From Micavibrio sp964400125 (GTDB lineage: Bacteria > Pseudomonadota > Alphaproteobacteria > Micavibrionales > Micavibrionaceae), in the NCBI GenBank assembly GCA_964400125.1, contig CAYNSR010000002.1, positions 168,297 to 232,296 of the forward strand: 64,000 nucleotides of DNA, in the 5' to 3' direction. Below are positions 43,549 through 52,377 of this stretch, in pieces (position 1 is the stretch's first letter; each line of letters starts with the position of its first letter). The position numbers were made by a program, and so were the translations under genes. The notes below the pieces were generated by a model. That model worked only from the letters and a program-made list of their open reading frames with translations, was not told the DNA's origin and made no database searches.

Positions 43549-44678
43549 CAGAGGGTCTCGATTTCTGCCTGAAGCGCACCGGCGGTTTTGATGGCCTGAA
43601 GGATGGTAATCATATCGCGCGGCGATACGCCCAGCTTGTTCAGTCCCGTCACCAGATCCTGCAACGTCACGCCGCTGTCCAGAACGCCGAGGCGAACATC
43701 GTCGCCGGTATTGACGTCGATATCGGTGCGCGGAACGACCACGGTCTGCCCCTGTTCGGAGAACGGGTTGGGTTGTGAGACTTGCGGGGTTTCTGTGATT
43801 TTGATGGTCAGGTTGCCTTGCGCGATGGCAACGGTGCTGATCCGCACATCGGAGCCCATGACGATGACGCCGGAGCGTTCGTCAATCACCACGCGCGCGA
43901 CCTGATCGGGCTGGATGGGCAGTTGTTCGATATCCGTCAGCAGATCGACAATCGTTCCGGTATAACCAGCCGGTTTCTTCAGCGTGATGCTGGCGGCATT
44001 TTCTGCGCTGGCGGCGTTCGACGATGTGAAGCCGTTGATCGCCTTTGCGATGCGGCGGGCCGTGGTGAAATCGGGATTGCGCAGCGCCAGACGAATTTGA
44101 TCGTAATCGGCGAGCTGGAATTCCAGTTCGCGTTCGACGATTGCGCCGCCGGGGATGCGTCCGGTGGTGGGGATGTTCTGCACGACCGTTCCGGCTTCGC
44201 CGGAGGCAGAGTAGCCCGCGATGTTGACGGGGCCTTGCGCGACGGCATAAATCTCGCTGTCCGCGCCCATCAGCGGCGTGACCAGCAGTGTGCCGCCTTG
44301 CAGGTTGTCGGCATCGCCAAGGGCGGAGACGGTGACGTCGATCCGCGAGCCCTGATTGGTGAAGGGCGGCAATGTGGCCGTGACCATGACGGCAGCGACG
44401 TTTCCAGTATTGAGTTTCTGCCCGCGCGTGTTGACGCCGAGGCGTTCGAGCATCGCGATCAGGCTTTGCTGGGTGAAGGGCGAATTGCCAAGCGAATCGC
44501 CGGTGCCGTTCAGGCCCACGACCAGCCCGTACCCGACCAGCATGTTGTCGCGCACACCTTCGATTTCGACGATGTCCTTGATGCGGGTGGTCTTTGCCTG
44601 CGCCGGGAATGACACCGTGAGCGCAAGGGCCGCGATCAGGAGCAGGTGGCTTATATAGTATGTCGCTGTCTTGGTCAT
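43548..44678 (-). CDS. flgI: Flagellar P-ring protein FlgI
   Basis: 376 residues from the ATG at 44678, with signal peptide LLLIAALALTVSFPAQA. FlgI motifs include VRDNMLVGYGLVVGLNGTGDS, and LLVTPLMGADSEIYAVAQG. It forms the bushing in the peptidoglycan layer. The extra 28 codons of the longer frame contain no ribosome site. It is the first gene of the flgI-J-N-fliK-flgD-flgE unit and starts 35 nt after the predicted start of the sigma-54 promoter at 44724-44739. Confidence 0.95.
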   Translation of the reverse strand: MTKTATYYISHLLLIAALALTVSFPAQAKTTRIKDIVEIEGVRDNMLVGYGLVVGLNGTGDSLGNSPFTQQSLIAMLERLGVNTRGQKLNTGNVAAVMVTATLPPFTNQGSRIDVTVSALGDADNLQGGTLLVTPLMGADSEIYAVAQGPVNIAGYSASGEAGTVVQNIPTTGRIPGGAIVERELEFQLADYDQIRLALRNPDFTTARRIAKAINGFTSSNAASAENAASITLKKPAGYTGTIVDLLTDIEQLPIQPDQVARVVIDERSGVIVMGSDVRISTVAIAQGNLTIKITETPQVSQPNPFSEQGQTVVVPRTDIDVNTGDDVRLGVLDSGVTLQDLVTGLNKLGVSPRDMITILQAIKTAGALQAEIETL

Positions 44679-44723
44679 GGCGTTTCCATAGTTTGTCGGA
44701 GCAATGTCTTCCGGTAGGAACGC

Positions 44724-44739
44724 TGCATATGTCGTGCCA
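44724..44739 (-). promoter_or_regulatory. Sigma-54 promoter of the flgI-flgE operon
   Basis: On the minus strand TGGCACG-ACAT-ATGCA; GG and GC are 10 nt apart as required, and 11 of 12 defined positions match TGGCACG-N4-TTGCW. The expected start is near 44713, 35 nt before flgI. Confidence 0.8.
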
Positions 44740-44779
44740 CGGCGGGGGCGGATAAAATTCATGGAAAATCAATGGATTG

Positions 44780-44800
44780 CGTGCCGCAGTTTGCTGCACG
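44780..44800. promoter_or_regulatory. Dyad element upstream of the flgI promoter
   Basis: CGTGC-x-GCA...TGC-x-GCACG is an imperfect palindrome 41 nt upstream of the sigma-54 promoter. It could bind the enhancer-binding activator or be incidental. Tentative. Confidence 0.35.
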
Positions 44801-44842
44801 GCCCTGCGCAGGCCGGGGGTGTGGATGCGCTTTTCCCGGTTT

Positions 44843-44860
44843 GCGGCAAAATTTTCCCGG
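44843..44860. promoter_or_regulatory. Upstream activating motif shared by flagellar promoters (flgI/fliX)
   Basis: GCGGCAAAATTTTCCCGG. A matching motif lies upstream of the flgF and flgB sigma-54 promoters. It is about 105 nt upstream of the flgI promoter and 32 nt before the fliX start codon. Confidence 0.5.
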
Positions 44861-44891
44861 CGGAATCGACCGAATGTGCTATCCTGAAAGG

Positions 44892-45332
44892 ATGAAAGTC
44901 GAAGGTCCAAACCGTACCCAGCAATCAGGTTCCACGCAGAAAAAGTCCGGCGTTTCCGCGCAGGGCGGGTCTTTTGGCGATTTTATGGCCGGAGAAGCGG
45001 CGGGACCGTCCGGTGCCGGGGCGACACATGCCATTGCCCATATTGATGCCTTGCTGGCCGCGCAGGAGGCCGAAAGCCCGACCGAACGGGCGGCCCGCCG
45101 CCGCATGGTGCAGCGGGCGGATTCCGTGCTGGGGGGGCTGGAGCACATCCGGCTCGGCTTGTTGAACGGCACGTTGACGGTCGGTCATCTCATTGATATT
45201 GCAGATGTTGTTGCCATGCACCGGGAAAAGGTGACCGACCCGCGCATGACGGCCATTCTCGACGAAATCGACCTGCGCGCCCAGATCGAACTGGCGAAGA
45301 TGCGCAAGGCGCTGGAGCAGCGCGTACGCTAG
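44892..45332 (+). CDS. fliX: Flagellar assembly regulator FliX
   Basis: 146 residues from ATG 44892 (AAAGG just upstream). Helical, with the conserved RRRMVQRADSVLGGLEHIRLGLLNGTL and VVAMHREKVTDPRMTAILDEIDLRAQIELAK. In Caulobacter FliX senses early basal-body assembly and switches the sigma-54 activator FlbD on. The sigma-54 promoters found in this window suit that circuit. FlbD itself is not in the window. It is divergent from flgI. Confidence 0.88.
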   Translation: MKVEGPNRTQQSGSTQKKSGVSAQGGSFGDFMAGEAAGPSGAGATHAIAHIDALLAAQEAESPTERAARRRMVQRADSVLGGLEHIRLGLLNGTLTVGHLIDIADVVAMHREKVTDPRMTAILDEIDLRAQIELAKMRKALEQRVR

Positions 45333-45428
45333 ATCATTCCTGTTCATCACTTGAAATCACTCTTTTTCCGGCCTTGTTTCCATTGCCGGACGGCTCTATA
45401 TTCTGTACGCTTTCAGTGACATATCACA

Positions 45429-46253
45429 ATGGGGAAGGCTGTTTTGACAAAAGGTTCGAAGGCAAAAACAATATCGAAAACCACCGGGGCCAAGGCCGCA
45501 GCGAAATCTGCGCCCAAGAAGGCTGCGCCGAAAAAGGCAAAAGCCGATGTAAAAAAAGCATCGAAACCGGTGGCGAAACCTGCTTCGAAATCCGTTGGTA
45601 AGGCGGCCGTAAAGCCGCCCGCCAAGGCAGCGCCAAAAAAGGCGGCTTCCGCAGTGACCAAAAAGACTCCGGTTTCTGCCAAAGCTGCTCCGGTCAAAAA
45701 AGCGCCAGTTAAAAAGGCGGTGCCGAAAAAGGCAGCCGCTCCGGCAAAACCCGTCGCGGTTGCTGCGAAAAAAGCCGTGCCGATGAAGGCCGAGTTACCG
45801 AGTATACCGAGGAAAAAAGTGACCACAACGAATGTAACGATTCTGCCCCCGGACTATGATCCCAAGAAGGACAAGGGGGCATTCATGAACCCTGTCATGC
45901 TGGAATATTTCCGTCAGAAATTGATCCGCTGGCGGGAGGAATTGATCCGCGAATCTTCGGAGACGATTCACCAGACATTGCAAAACACCGAATTGCAAAA
46001 ACCCGATTTGGCGGACAGGGCATCGGCGGAAACCGATCATGCGCTGGAGCTGCGCACCCGTGACCGCGAGCGCAAACTGATTAGCAAGATCAACGAGGCC
46101 TTGCTGCGGATCGAAGACGGGACTTACGGGTATTGCGAGGAAACAGGTGAGCCCATCACCGTCGCCCGCCTTGACGCCCGCCCCAATGCGACGCTGAGCA
46201 TCGAAGCCCAGGAACGTCACGAGCGGATGGAGCGGACTCACCGCGACGAATAG
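45429..46253 (+). CDS. dksA: DksA-family transcription factor with histone H1-like N-terminal tail
   Basis: 274 residues, almost twice the usual ~150. Residues ~1-122 are Lys/Ala/Pro-rich with repeated KKA/PAK blocks like eukaryotic H1 and the gene at 3047. Residues ~150-274 are a regular DksA: the coiled coil (YFRQKLIRWREELIRESSETIHQTL) and the GTYGYCEETGEPITVARLDARP segment. Only one Cys is present there, as in many alphaproteobacterial DksA proteins, so zinc is probably not bound. DksA alters RNA polymerase response to ppGpp. The tail may anchor it to DNA (inference). Confidence 0.88.
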   Translation: MGKAVLTKGSKAKTISKTTGAKAAAKSAPKKAAPKKAKADVKKASKPVAKPASKSVGKAAVKPPAKAAPKKAASAVTKKTPVSAKAAPVKKAPVKKAVPKKAAAPAKPVAVAAKKAVPMKAELPSIPRKKVTTTNVTILPPDYDPKKDKGAFMNPVMLEYFRQKLIRWREELIRESSETIHQTLQNTELQKPDLADRASAETDHALELRTRDRERKLISKINEALLRIEDGTYGYCEETGEPITVARLDARPNATLSIEAQERHERMERTHRDE

Positions 46254-46282
46254 ACGATACAGGCCGAATGCGGCAGAAAAAA

Positions 46283-46305
46283 ACGGCCCCGTTGCGGGGC
46301 CGTTA
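46283..46305 (+). terminator. Intrinsic terminator after dksA
   Basis: AACGGCCC-CGTTGCG-GGGCCGTT followed by AGTTTTTT, 30 nt past the dksA stop. Confidence 0.8.
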
Positions 46306-46374
46306 GTTTTTTCAGGGTTGCGGTGGGGAACCGCGGGGGGTCCTCTTCCCGTTCCGGGGGTGGGAGTGGGGGGT

Positions 46375-47127
46375 CTAGAACGGGAAGAGAATATCAAAAA
46401 CCTGCTGGCCGTAACGGGGTTGCTGCACATCCGTCATGTGACCCTGCCCGCCGTAATTGATACGGGCTTCGGCGATCTTGTCATAGGCGATGGAGTTGTC
46501 GATCGTGATGTCTTCGGGGCGAATGATTCCGGTGACGTTCAGGATGCGTTTTTCGAAGTTCACGCGCACTTCCTGTTTCCCGTTGATGACCATGTTGCCG
46601 TTCGGCAGTAACTGGGTGATAACGGCGGCCAGTTTCAGTTCGATCTTTTCATCGCGTTCGATCTTGCCGTTTCCGGAATGGCTGGAATCTGTTTCGGCGC
46701 CGACGAGGGCGGCATTATCGATTGCTTCGGGCAGGATCTGGGCGAGGCTGGCTTCATAGCCGAGCAGTTTGTCGAGTCCGGCGCTTTCGCTGGCGCTGCG
46801 GCTGCGCGAGGATTTGTTCTCCATATCCGCCTGGTCGTTGATATCAATGACCACGGTCAGGATGTCGCCGATATTGCTGGCGCGCTGATCCTTGAAGAAG
46901 CTTTTGCGGTTTGACTGCCACAGGGAATTGGGTTGTCTGTATGCCACTTCCGGGGCGGGCATCGGCATGCTGACAGGCTGGTAACCGGCCTGGGTCTGCG
47001 GGTTGGAAATCGGGGTCAGGTCGGGGGCCTTGCCGACACTGGCCAGCCTTTCCGAAGCGCCGCAGGCGCTCAATGTGCAGGCGGTGGCGAGAATCAGGCC
47101 AGTGTGGAGCAGTTTGCGCGTTGTCAT
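46375..47127 (-). CDS. flgH: Flagellar L-ring lipoprotein FlgH
   Basis: 250 residues. The lipobox (TLSAC) fits the outer-membrane L ring. The central YRQPNSLWQSNRKSFFKDQRASNIGDILTVVI is the family signature. I start at the second ATG (47127), which has AAAGGA at a workable distance; the first ATG (47139) follows the ribosome site too closely. It is the last gene of the flgF-G-A-H unit. Confidence 0.93.
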   Translation of the reverse strand: MTTRKLLHTGLILATACTLSACGASERLASVGKAPDLTPISNPQTQAGYQPVSMPMPAPEVAYRQPNSLWQSNRKSFFKDQRASNIGDILTVVIDINDQADMENKSSRSRSASESAGLDKLLGYEASLAQILPEAIDNAALVGAETDSSHSGNGKIERDEKIELKLAAVITQLLPNGNMVINGKQEVRVNFEKRILNVTGIIRPEDITIDNSIAYDKIAEARINYGGQGHMTDVQQPRYGQQVFDILFPF

Positions 47128-47162
47128 GGTTTTACCCATCCTTTCAAATCGAAAAATCCGGT

Positions 47163-48131
47163 TTATTGCCTGACGGTGACTTCTCCCGGGCCGTTGACGA
47201 TGGCGTCGACGGGACGGTTGCTGGAATTATTGACGACGCGGATGAGGTCGCCTTTCGCGCCGTTTTGCAGGGCTTTTCCGAGAGTTGTCAGTTGCAGGGG
47301 GCCTTCGTTAAAGACGATGGTGACGTTTTTACCGCGTTCGACAAGCTGCGGCGATTGCAGGTCTACGGTGCGCACGGGCTTTCCGGCGACAACCATACGG
47401 CGCGGGGTCATGCCAATGAGATCGGCCCCTTTGAGCAGCATGTCAGGCTGGATATCGCTTTCATAAACTTCGACATAATCGATGTCGCTATCGCCGATCA
47501 GGTCGCCATTGCGCAAGGATGATTTCAAAACCGGCACTTGCGTGATTGCCCTGAGTGTCCCGCTGACATTGATCTGGCGGGCGGGTTTGGCGGTGGAGGG
47601 GGCGGATATGGTCGCATCAAAGCGACTGGTGCGGGGGTTGTAGACAAGATTGGAGATTTCCACCGTCGCAGGCTGGTCGTGCGGGAGAACCAGATCGAGG
47701 CTGGCCGAGCCGGTATCGACGGTGAAATTATTGCTGACACCCTTTTCACGCAGGCTGGCGGTCAGGTGGTCCCTGACTTGTGCGTCGGAAATCAGCGTTG
47801 CCGCGCGGGAAACCACGATCTGGTCGCTGCTGCTTTGCGGGGCCCAGGGCAGGTCGAGCGCCATGGCGATGCGCAGCAATGTCGGGGCGTTCAGCACCAT
47901 ATCCTTGCCCGGTTGCGGCGCGGGGCCGAGGACGTAATCGGCATTGCGTCCGGCGTTTTCAAAAATATCGCCGACGGTCAGGGTGTCCTTGGTCAGAAAG
48001 GCCTGACCCCGCAGCGAGGCCGCAAAGGCCGTTTTTGCCCCGGCGACCATCAAAAACGCCATGAGGAGCAGCGATACGCACAAGAGTGCGATACGAAAGG
48101 CTGTATCAAAGATGTTTGTAAAATTCATCAT
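47163..48131 (-). CDS. flgA: Flagellar P-ring assembly chaperone FlgA
   Basis: About 322 residues. Start placed at the ATG at 48131 because AAAGGAAT lies 8 nt upstream; the ATG at 48137 is too close to it. A hydrophobic signal segment (ALLCVSLLLMAFLMVAGA) leads to the periplasm. The C-terminal SAF-type half includes VPVLKSSLRNGDLIGDSDIDYVEV and LVERGKNVTIVFNEGPLQL. FlgA helps FlgI assemble around the rod. Confidence 0.9.
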   Translation of the reverse strand: MMNFTNIFDTAFRIALLCVSLLLMAFLMVAGAKTAFAASLRGQAFLTKDTLTVGDIFENAGRNADYVLGPAPQPGKDMVLNAPTLLRIAMALDLPWAPQSSSDQIVVSRAATLISDAQVRDHLTASLREKGVSNNFTVDTGSASLDLVLPHDQPATVEISNLVYNPRTSRFDATISAPSTAKPARQINVSGTLRAITQVPVLKSSLRNGDLIGDSDIDYVEVYESDIQPDMLLKGADLIGMTPRRMVVAGKPVRTVDLQSPQLVERGKNVTIVFNEGPLQLTTLGKALQNGAKGDLIRVVNNSSNRPVDAIVNGPGEVTVRQ

Positions 48132-48143
48132 GGCCATATTCCT

Positions 48144-48929
48144 TTAACGAAGATTGGTGATGGTGCCGAGCATATCGTCACTGGTGCTGATGACTTTTGA
48201 GTTCATTTCATAGGCGCGCTGCGCCGTAATCAGCCGGGTGATTTCTTCGACCACGTTGACGTTCGAGTTTTCAACGGCCCCCTGACGGACGGAAGCAAAG
48301 TTTTCCGTGTTCGGGTTGCCGACGCTGGGGGCGGAAGAGGCTTCGGTTTCGAGATAGAGGCTGTCGCCTATGGCTTCCAGACCGGCGGGATTGATAAAAT
48401 TGGCAAGCTGGATCTGTCCGATATTTTGCAAGGCGATCTGCCCGTTGATCTTGGCAAAAATCTGGCCTTCGTCATTGATCTGGATATCGATTGTATCTTG
48501 CGGGATGGTGAAGCCCGGTTGCAGGCGATAGCCCTGCGTCGTGACAATTTCGCCGTCCTGATTGACCTGAAAAATGCCGTTGCGGGTGTAGGCGGTTTCA
48601 CCGCTGGGCATTTCGATCTGGAAAAATCCGTCGCCGTTCAAGGCGAGATCGAGGGGGTTTTCCGTCATCTGCAATGTACCCTGTTCATGGATGCGGTAGA
48701 TGGCCGAGGTGCGCACCCCAAGGCCGAGTTGCAGGCCGGAAGGGACGATCGTCCCTGAATCGGAAGATGTCGTGCCCGGACGGATCAGGTTTTGATACAT
48801 CAAATCCTTGAATTCCGGGCGCTGGCGTTTGAATCCGGTTGTTGTCATGTTGGCGATGTTTTCAGAGATGACATCGACATGAATCTGCTGGGCCATCATT
48901 CCGGTTGCGCCGATATCCAGTGATCTCAT
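48144..48929 (-). CDS. flgG: Distal rod protein FlgG
   Basis: 261 residues. N-terminal MRSLDIGATGMMAQQIHVDVISENIANMTTTGFKR and C-terminal NVVEEITRLITAQRAYEMNSKVI are diagnostic. It forms the distal rod through the rings. The order flgF-flgG-flgA-flgH is the common alphaproteobacterial one. Confidence 0.95.
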   Translation of the reverse strand: MRSLDIGATGMMAQQIHVDVISENIANMTTTGFKRQRPEFKDLMYQNLIRPGTTSSDSGTIVPSGLQLGLGVRTSAIYRIHEQGTLQMTENPLDLALNGDGFFQIEMPSGETAYTRNGIFQVNQDGEIVTTQGYRLQPGFTIPQDTIDIQINDEGQIFAKINGQIALQNIGQIQLANFINPAGLEAIGDSLYLETEASSAPSVGNPNTENFASVRQGAVENSNVNVVEEITRLITAQRAYEMNSKVISTSDDMLGTITNLR

Positions 48930-48950
48930 GTTTTTTCTCCTTTAAAATGT

Positions 48951-49676
48951 CTAGCTGCGGGTCAGCTTCTGAATCATTGAACGCTGGCGGTCATGTTCCG
49001 CCTGCAACATACGGTGGGTGCTCTGGTAGGCGCGATGCACATCGATCATGTGCGTCATGGCCATGATCGGATTGACATTGGAGCCTTCGATGGCACCTTG
49101 CAGCACACGGCTGTTGAGGGCGTCTTGCGGGTTTGCCTCGGCCCGGGCGCGGTACAGCGCGTCCCCGACGGGTTCAAGCTGGTTAATGTTGTCGAATTCC
49201 CGGATCATCAGCCGATCAATCTGCCCGTTCTGGTTGGAAATGGTGCCGTCTTCGGCAACGCGGATTTCGGTGGTGTCGGCGGGAATGGTGATGGGTGCGC
49301 CGCCCTGATTGGCGACCGGGTTGCCTTCGGCGGTGACGAGCGTACCTTCCGGGTTGATGGCAAAATTCCCGGCGCGGGTATAGAGGGTTTCGCCGTTGAT
49401 ATCGACGCCGAAAAATCCGCCGCCTTCGAGGGCGAGGTCCGTCTGTCCGCCCGTGATCTGGACGGAGCCGGGCTTGTTGCTCATCCACTGGCCACGGTCG
49501 AGCACCATCGACAGGGGATCGTTGATTCCTTTCGGCTTTTCGATAACTTCGTCAAACAGCATATACTGGGCCCGAAAACCGGGCGTATTCATGTTGGCGA
49601 TGTTGTTGGCAACCGTGTCCATGTCCCGTTGCAGGGCGACAGCGCGGGACAATCCGGCGTAAATTGCATTTTCCAT
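48951..49676 (-). CDS. flgF: Proximal rod protein FlgF
   Basis: 241 residues. N-terminal GLSRAVALQRDMDTVANNIANMNTPGFR and C-terminal NPIMAMTHMIDVHRAYQSTHRML mark the rod family; the position before flgG supports FlgF. It lies 52 nt downstream of the predicted sigma-54 transcription start (promoter at 49739-49754). Confidence 0.93.
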   Translation of the reverse strand: MENAIYAGLSRAVALQRDMDTVANNIANMNTPGFRAQYMLFDEVIEKPKGINDPLSMVLDRGQWMSNKPGSVQITGGQTDLALEGGGFFGVDINGETLYTRAGNFAINPEGTLVTAEGNPVANQGGAPITIPADTTEIRVAEDGTISNQNGQIDRLMIREFDNINQLEPVGDALYRARAEANPQDALNSRVLQGAIEGSNVNPIMAMTHMIDVHRAYQSTHRMLQAEHDRQRSMIQKLTRS

Positions 49677-49738
49677 GGCGTTATCATGTCTTCTGGTCTG
49701 GCTGGTCCAGCACCGATGCTGTTCCTGCGGCAGAACGA

Positions 49739-49754
49739 TGCATGTCGCGTGCCA
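49739..49754 (-). promoter_or_regulatory. Sigma-54 promoter of the flgF operon
   Basis: Minus-strand TGGCACG-CGAC-ATGCA, with GG and GC 10 nt apart; identical in its defined positions to the flgI promoter. Start expected near 49728, 52 nt before flgF. Confidence 0.8.
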
Positions 49755-49850
49755 TTTGATTTTATCGTTTTATAACAATGTATTAACAGAATGATCAGGC
49801 GGATTTCCGGTCTCGTCGGGGGCGGGCGGGCAGGACAGTTTTTACCAAAG

Positions 49851-49867
49851 GCGGCAAATTTTTCCGG
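49851..49867. promoter_or_regulatory. Upstream activating motif shared by flagellar promoters (flgF/fliL)
   Basis: GCGGCAAATTTTTCCGG, about 100 nt upstream of the flgF sigma-54 promoter and inside the 353-bp gap 49677-50029. Nothing else stands out in that gap; no convincing promoter for fliL was found. Confidence 0.5.
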
Positions 49868-50029
49868 AAAGCCGGGATTGAATCCCCCATAATCCAGCGT
49901 ATTTTCCTTATATGTTTGAGAAATTTAGGATTTTTGTTAACCCGCCATGATAATCTGGAGCGGAATCAGATATGATACCCCTAGGGTAAATGCTTTTCAC
50001 GATCCTGTGATTCTGCTTCGAGGCTGACC

Positions 50030-50599
50030 ATGGCAAAAAACGCCGATACTGACGATCTGGACGAGGATAAATCCGCGGAAAGCACCGAAGGTGCGGATTC
50101 GGGGAAGAAGTTCAGCGCAAAGAAGATTGTGCTGTTTGTCGTGCTGCCCCTGTTTCTGCTGGGCGGTGGCGGGGCGGGGCTGTATTTCAGCGGCATGCTG
50201 GACAAATTTTTGAAAAAGGAAGACGTCGCTGGCGAAGAACATGCCGATGCCGGGCATGGCGCAAAGGATTCTCACGGCAATCCTGTCGTCGCCGGGGCGG
50301 CTTTCCTTGAAATACCGAATATGCTGGTCAATTTGAGCGGCCCGGACGAACAGCCGCGCTATTTGCGCCTGAAGGTTCAACTGGAGCTGGCCAATCAGGC
50401 CGATCTTGCGGCGGTGCAGGGCGTCATGCCCCGGGTGGTCGATCAGTTCCAGACCTATTTGCGTGAATTGCGGGTGAAGGATTTGCGCGGGTCGGCGGGG
50501 ATTTACCGGTTGCAGATGGAATTATTGTCCCGCGTCAATGCCGCCGCCTATCCGGTTGAGGTCAAGGATGTGCTGTTTCAGGAGATACTGATACAATAG
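50030..50599 (+). CDS. fliL: Flagellar basal-body protein FliL
   Basis: 189 residues. An acidic cytoplasmic start, one membrane helix (IVLFVVLPLFLLGGGGAGLYFSG, about residues 33-55), and a periplasmic domain with NMLVNLSGPDEQPRYLRLKVQLEL and a YLRELRVKDLRGSAGIYRLQMELLSRVN end. FliL encircles stators and raises motor torque. It opens the operon through the TPR gene. Confidence 0.93.
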   Translation: MAKNADTDDLDEDKSAESTEGADSGKKFSAKKIVLFVVLPLFLLGGGGAGLYFSGMLDKFLKKEDVAGEEHADAGHGAKDSHGNPVVAGAAFLEIPNMLVNLSGPDEQPRYLRLKVQLELANQADLAAVQGVMPRVVDQFQTYLRELRVKDLRGSAGIYRLQMELLSRVNAAAYPVEVKDVLFQEILIQ

Positions 50600-50679
50600 T
50601 TTCGTAAATATGGCGTTGCTGGCACGGGCTTTGCACCGCGTTGTGTCAACAACAGAATAAAGAATGTCCAGGTAAGGAT

Positions 50680-51789
50680 ATGAGCAACACGGAAACCGAC
50701 AAGCAGAATGCCGCGATGAGTCCCGACGAACGGGCCATGGTTTCCGATATGGAATCCATGGCGCCGCCGAAGCTCGATGCCATGCCGTCTTTTGACGGTG
50801 GCGACGACGAAGATGGCGGCAGCGCCCGGATTCTCAATCAGGATGAAATCGACAGTCTGCTGGGCTTTGACGACGACGGCTCCGGCGGGGAACAAATGTC
50901 GGGGGTCATGGCCCTGATTAATTCGGCGATGGTGAATTACGAACGCCTGCCGATGCTGGACATCGTCTTTGATCGTCTTGTGCGCCTGATGTCGACGTCC
51001 TTGCGCAACCTGACGTCGGATAACGTCGAGGTGTCGTTGGATCAGGTGTCGACGGTGCGTTTCGGCGATTACATGAACTCCATTCCGCTCCCGGCCATGC
51101 TCTCCGTCTTCAAGGCGGAGGAATGGGACAATAACGGTTTGCTGGTGGTGGATTCGGCACTGATCTATTCCGTGGTCGATGTGTTGCTGGGTGGGCGCAA
51201 GGGCACGCCCGCCATCCGCGTCGAGGGGCGGCCCTATACGACGATTGAAACCAAGCTTGTCGAGCGCATGGTGCAGGTGGGACTGGCGGATCTGTCGACC
51301 GCTTTTGACCCGCTGGCCCCGGTCAGTTTTACGCTTGACCGGATGGAGACGAACCCGCGTTTTGCGACCATCACCCAATCCGGCAATGCCTGCGTTCTGG
51401 CGCGCCTGCGCGTCGATATGGGTGATCGCGGCGGGCGCGTCGAGATTTTGATCCCGTATGCGACGCTGGAGCCGATCCGCGAATTGCTGTTGCAGATGTT
51501 CATGGGCGAAAAATTTGGACGCGATTCCATCTGGGAAAACCACCTGACGCAGGAACTTTACAAAACCGACGTCCAGTTGCAGGCCGTTTTGGGAGAGGTC
51601 ACGGTTTCGCTGGATGAATTGCTTAACTGGAAGGTCGGGACGCAGGTGATTTTGAATACGAGCACGGATGATGAGCTTGAGTTGCGCTGCGGGCAGTTTC
51701 CGATGTTTCGCGGGCCTGTCGGTCAAAAGCAGGGCAGCATCGCCGTGCGGATCGAAAGTTACATCCCGCCGGAAAAGGATAATGGGTAG
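50680..51789 (+). CDS. fliM: Flagellar motor switch protein FliM
   Basis: 369 residues from the ATG at 50680, with AAGGA upstream. LNQDEIDSLLGF is the CheY-P-binding motif; a central FliM domain (VNYERLPMLDIVFDRLVRLMSTSLRNLT) and C-terminal SpoA domain follow. An unusually long acidic N-terminus (about 65 residues) precedes the CheY motif. It sets rotation direction in the C-ring. Confidence 0.95.
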   Translation: MSNTETDKQNAAMSPDERAMVSDMESMAPPKLDAMPSFDGGDDEDGGSARILNQDEIDSLLGFDDDGSGGEQMSGVMALINSAMVNYERLPMLDIVFDRLVRLMSTSLRNLTSDNVEVSLDQVSTVRFGDYMNSIPLPAMLSVFKAEEWDNNGLLVVDSALIYSVVDVLLGGRKGTPAIRVEGRPYTTIETKLVERMVQVGLADLSTAFDPLAPVSFTLDRMETNPRFATITQSGNACVLARLRVDMGDRGGRVEILIPYATLEPIRELLLQMFMGEKFGRDSIWENHLTQELYKTDVQLQAVLGEVTVSLDELLNWKVGTQVILNTSTDDELELRCGQFPMFRGPVGQKQGSIAVRIESYIPPEKDNG

Positions 51790-52377
51790 ATGGGTATTTT
51801 GGCGCTGGTTCTGGACGGCATGGTTATATTGCTGCTTGCGGCGACCATTTTTGTCGCCTGGCGTCTGTCGGAAAACCTGAATGCGTTTCGCAAGGGACGA
51901 AAGGATCTGGACAAGCTGATTCAGGACCTGTCTCGCAATATCGAGAAGGCAGAGTTGTCGATCACCGGTTTGAAACAGGCCAGCCGCGATGCGGGAAAAG
52001 ACCTTCAGGTACTGGTGCAGGAGGCCCGCGCATTGTCGGACGAATTGCAACTGATGACCGAGGCCGGGGACAATATCGCCAGCCGTCTCGAGCGTCTGGC
52101 CGAACGGAATCGCGAAATTGCGGAGCGCATCGAAAAAACCGGCGGGCCTGCGATGCCTCCGCAATCATCCCAGGTCAGCCTGAAGCGCGTACAGGAAGGA
52201 AAGAGCGTGCCCACGGGGCCGTCTTTTGCCATTCGCGACCGGGAGATGGAGGGCGAGATTGACGGCGATGAAGATGCTGACTGGTCATCCGGCGATCCCC
52301 TGCACAGCAAGGCAGAACGGGAATTGTTTGCCGCCTTGCGGAAAAGCGGCAAGGCGAAAACGGGCGGCGTATCATGA
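51790..52377 (+). CDS. DUF6468 flagellar-cluster membrane protein
   Basis: 195 residues. An N-terminal membrane helix (LALVLDGMVILLLAATIFVAWRL) is followed by a coiled coil (residues ~40-115, RKDLDKLIQDLSRNIEKAELSITGLKQASRDAG). Its stop follows soon after; the start is the base after the fliM stop. DUF6468 proteins sit next to fliM in Alphaproteobacteria; their role is unknown, possibly motor support. The domain name is recalled from context. Confidence 0.65.
   Translation: MGILALVLDGMVILLLAATIFVAWRLSENLNAFRKGRKDLDKLIQDLSRNIEKAELSITGLKQASRDAGKDLQVLVQEARALSDELQLMTEAGDNIASRLERLAERNREIAERIEKTGGPAMPPQSSQVSLKRVQEGKSVPTGPSFAIRDREMEGEIDGDEDADWSSGDPLHSKAERELFAALRKSGKAKTGGVS

Noticed and set aside
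50578..52164. 528-codon frame on the minus strand opposite fliM
   Set aside because: fliM and the DUF6468 gene are certain; the antisense translation is His/Arg/Gln-rich noise.
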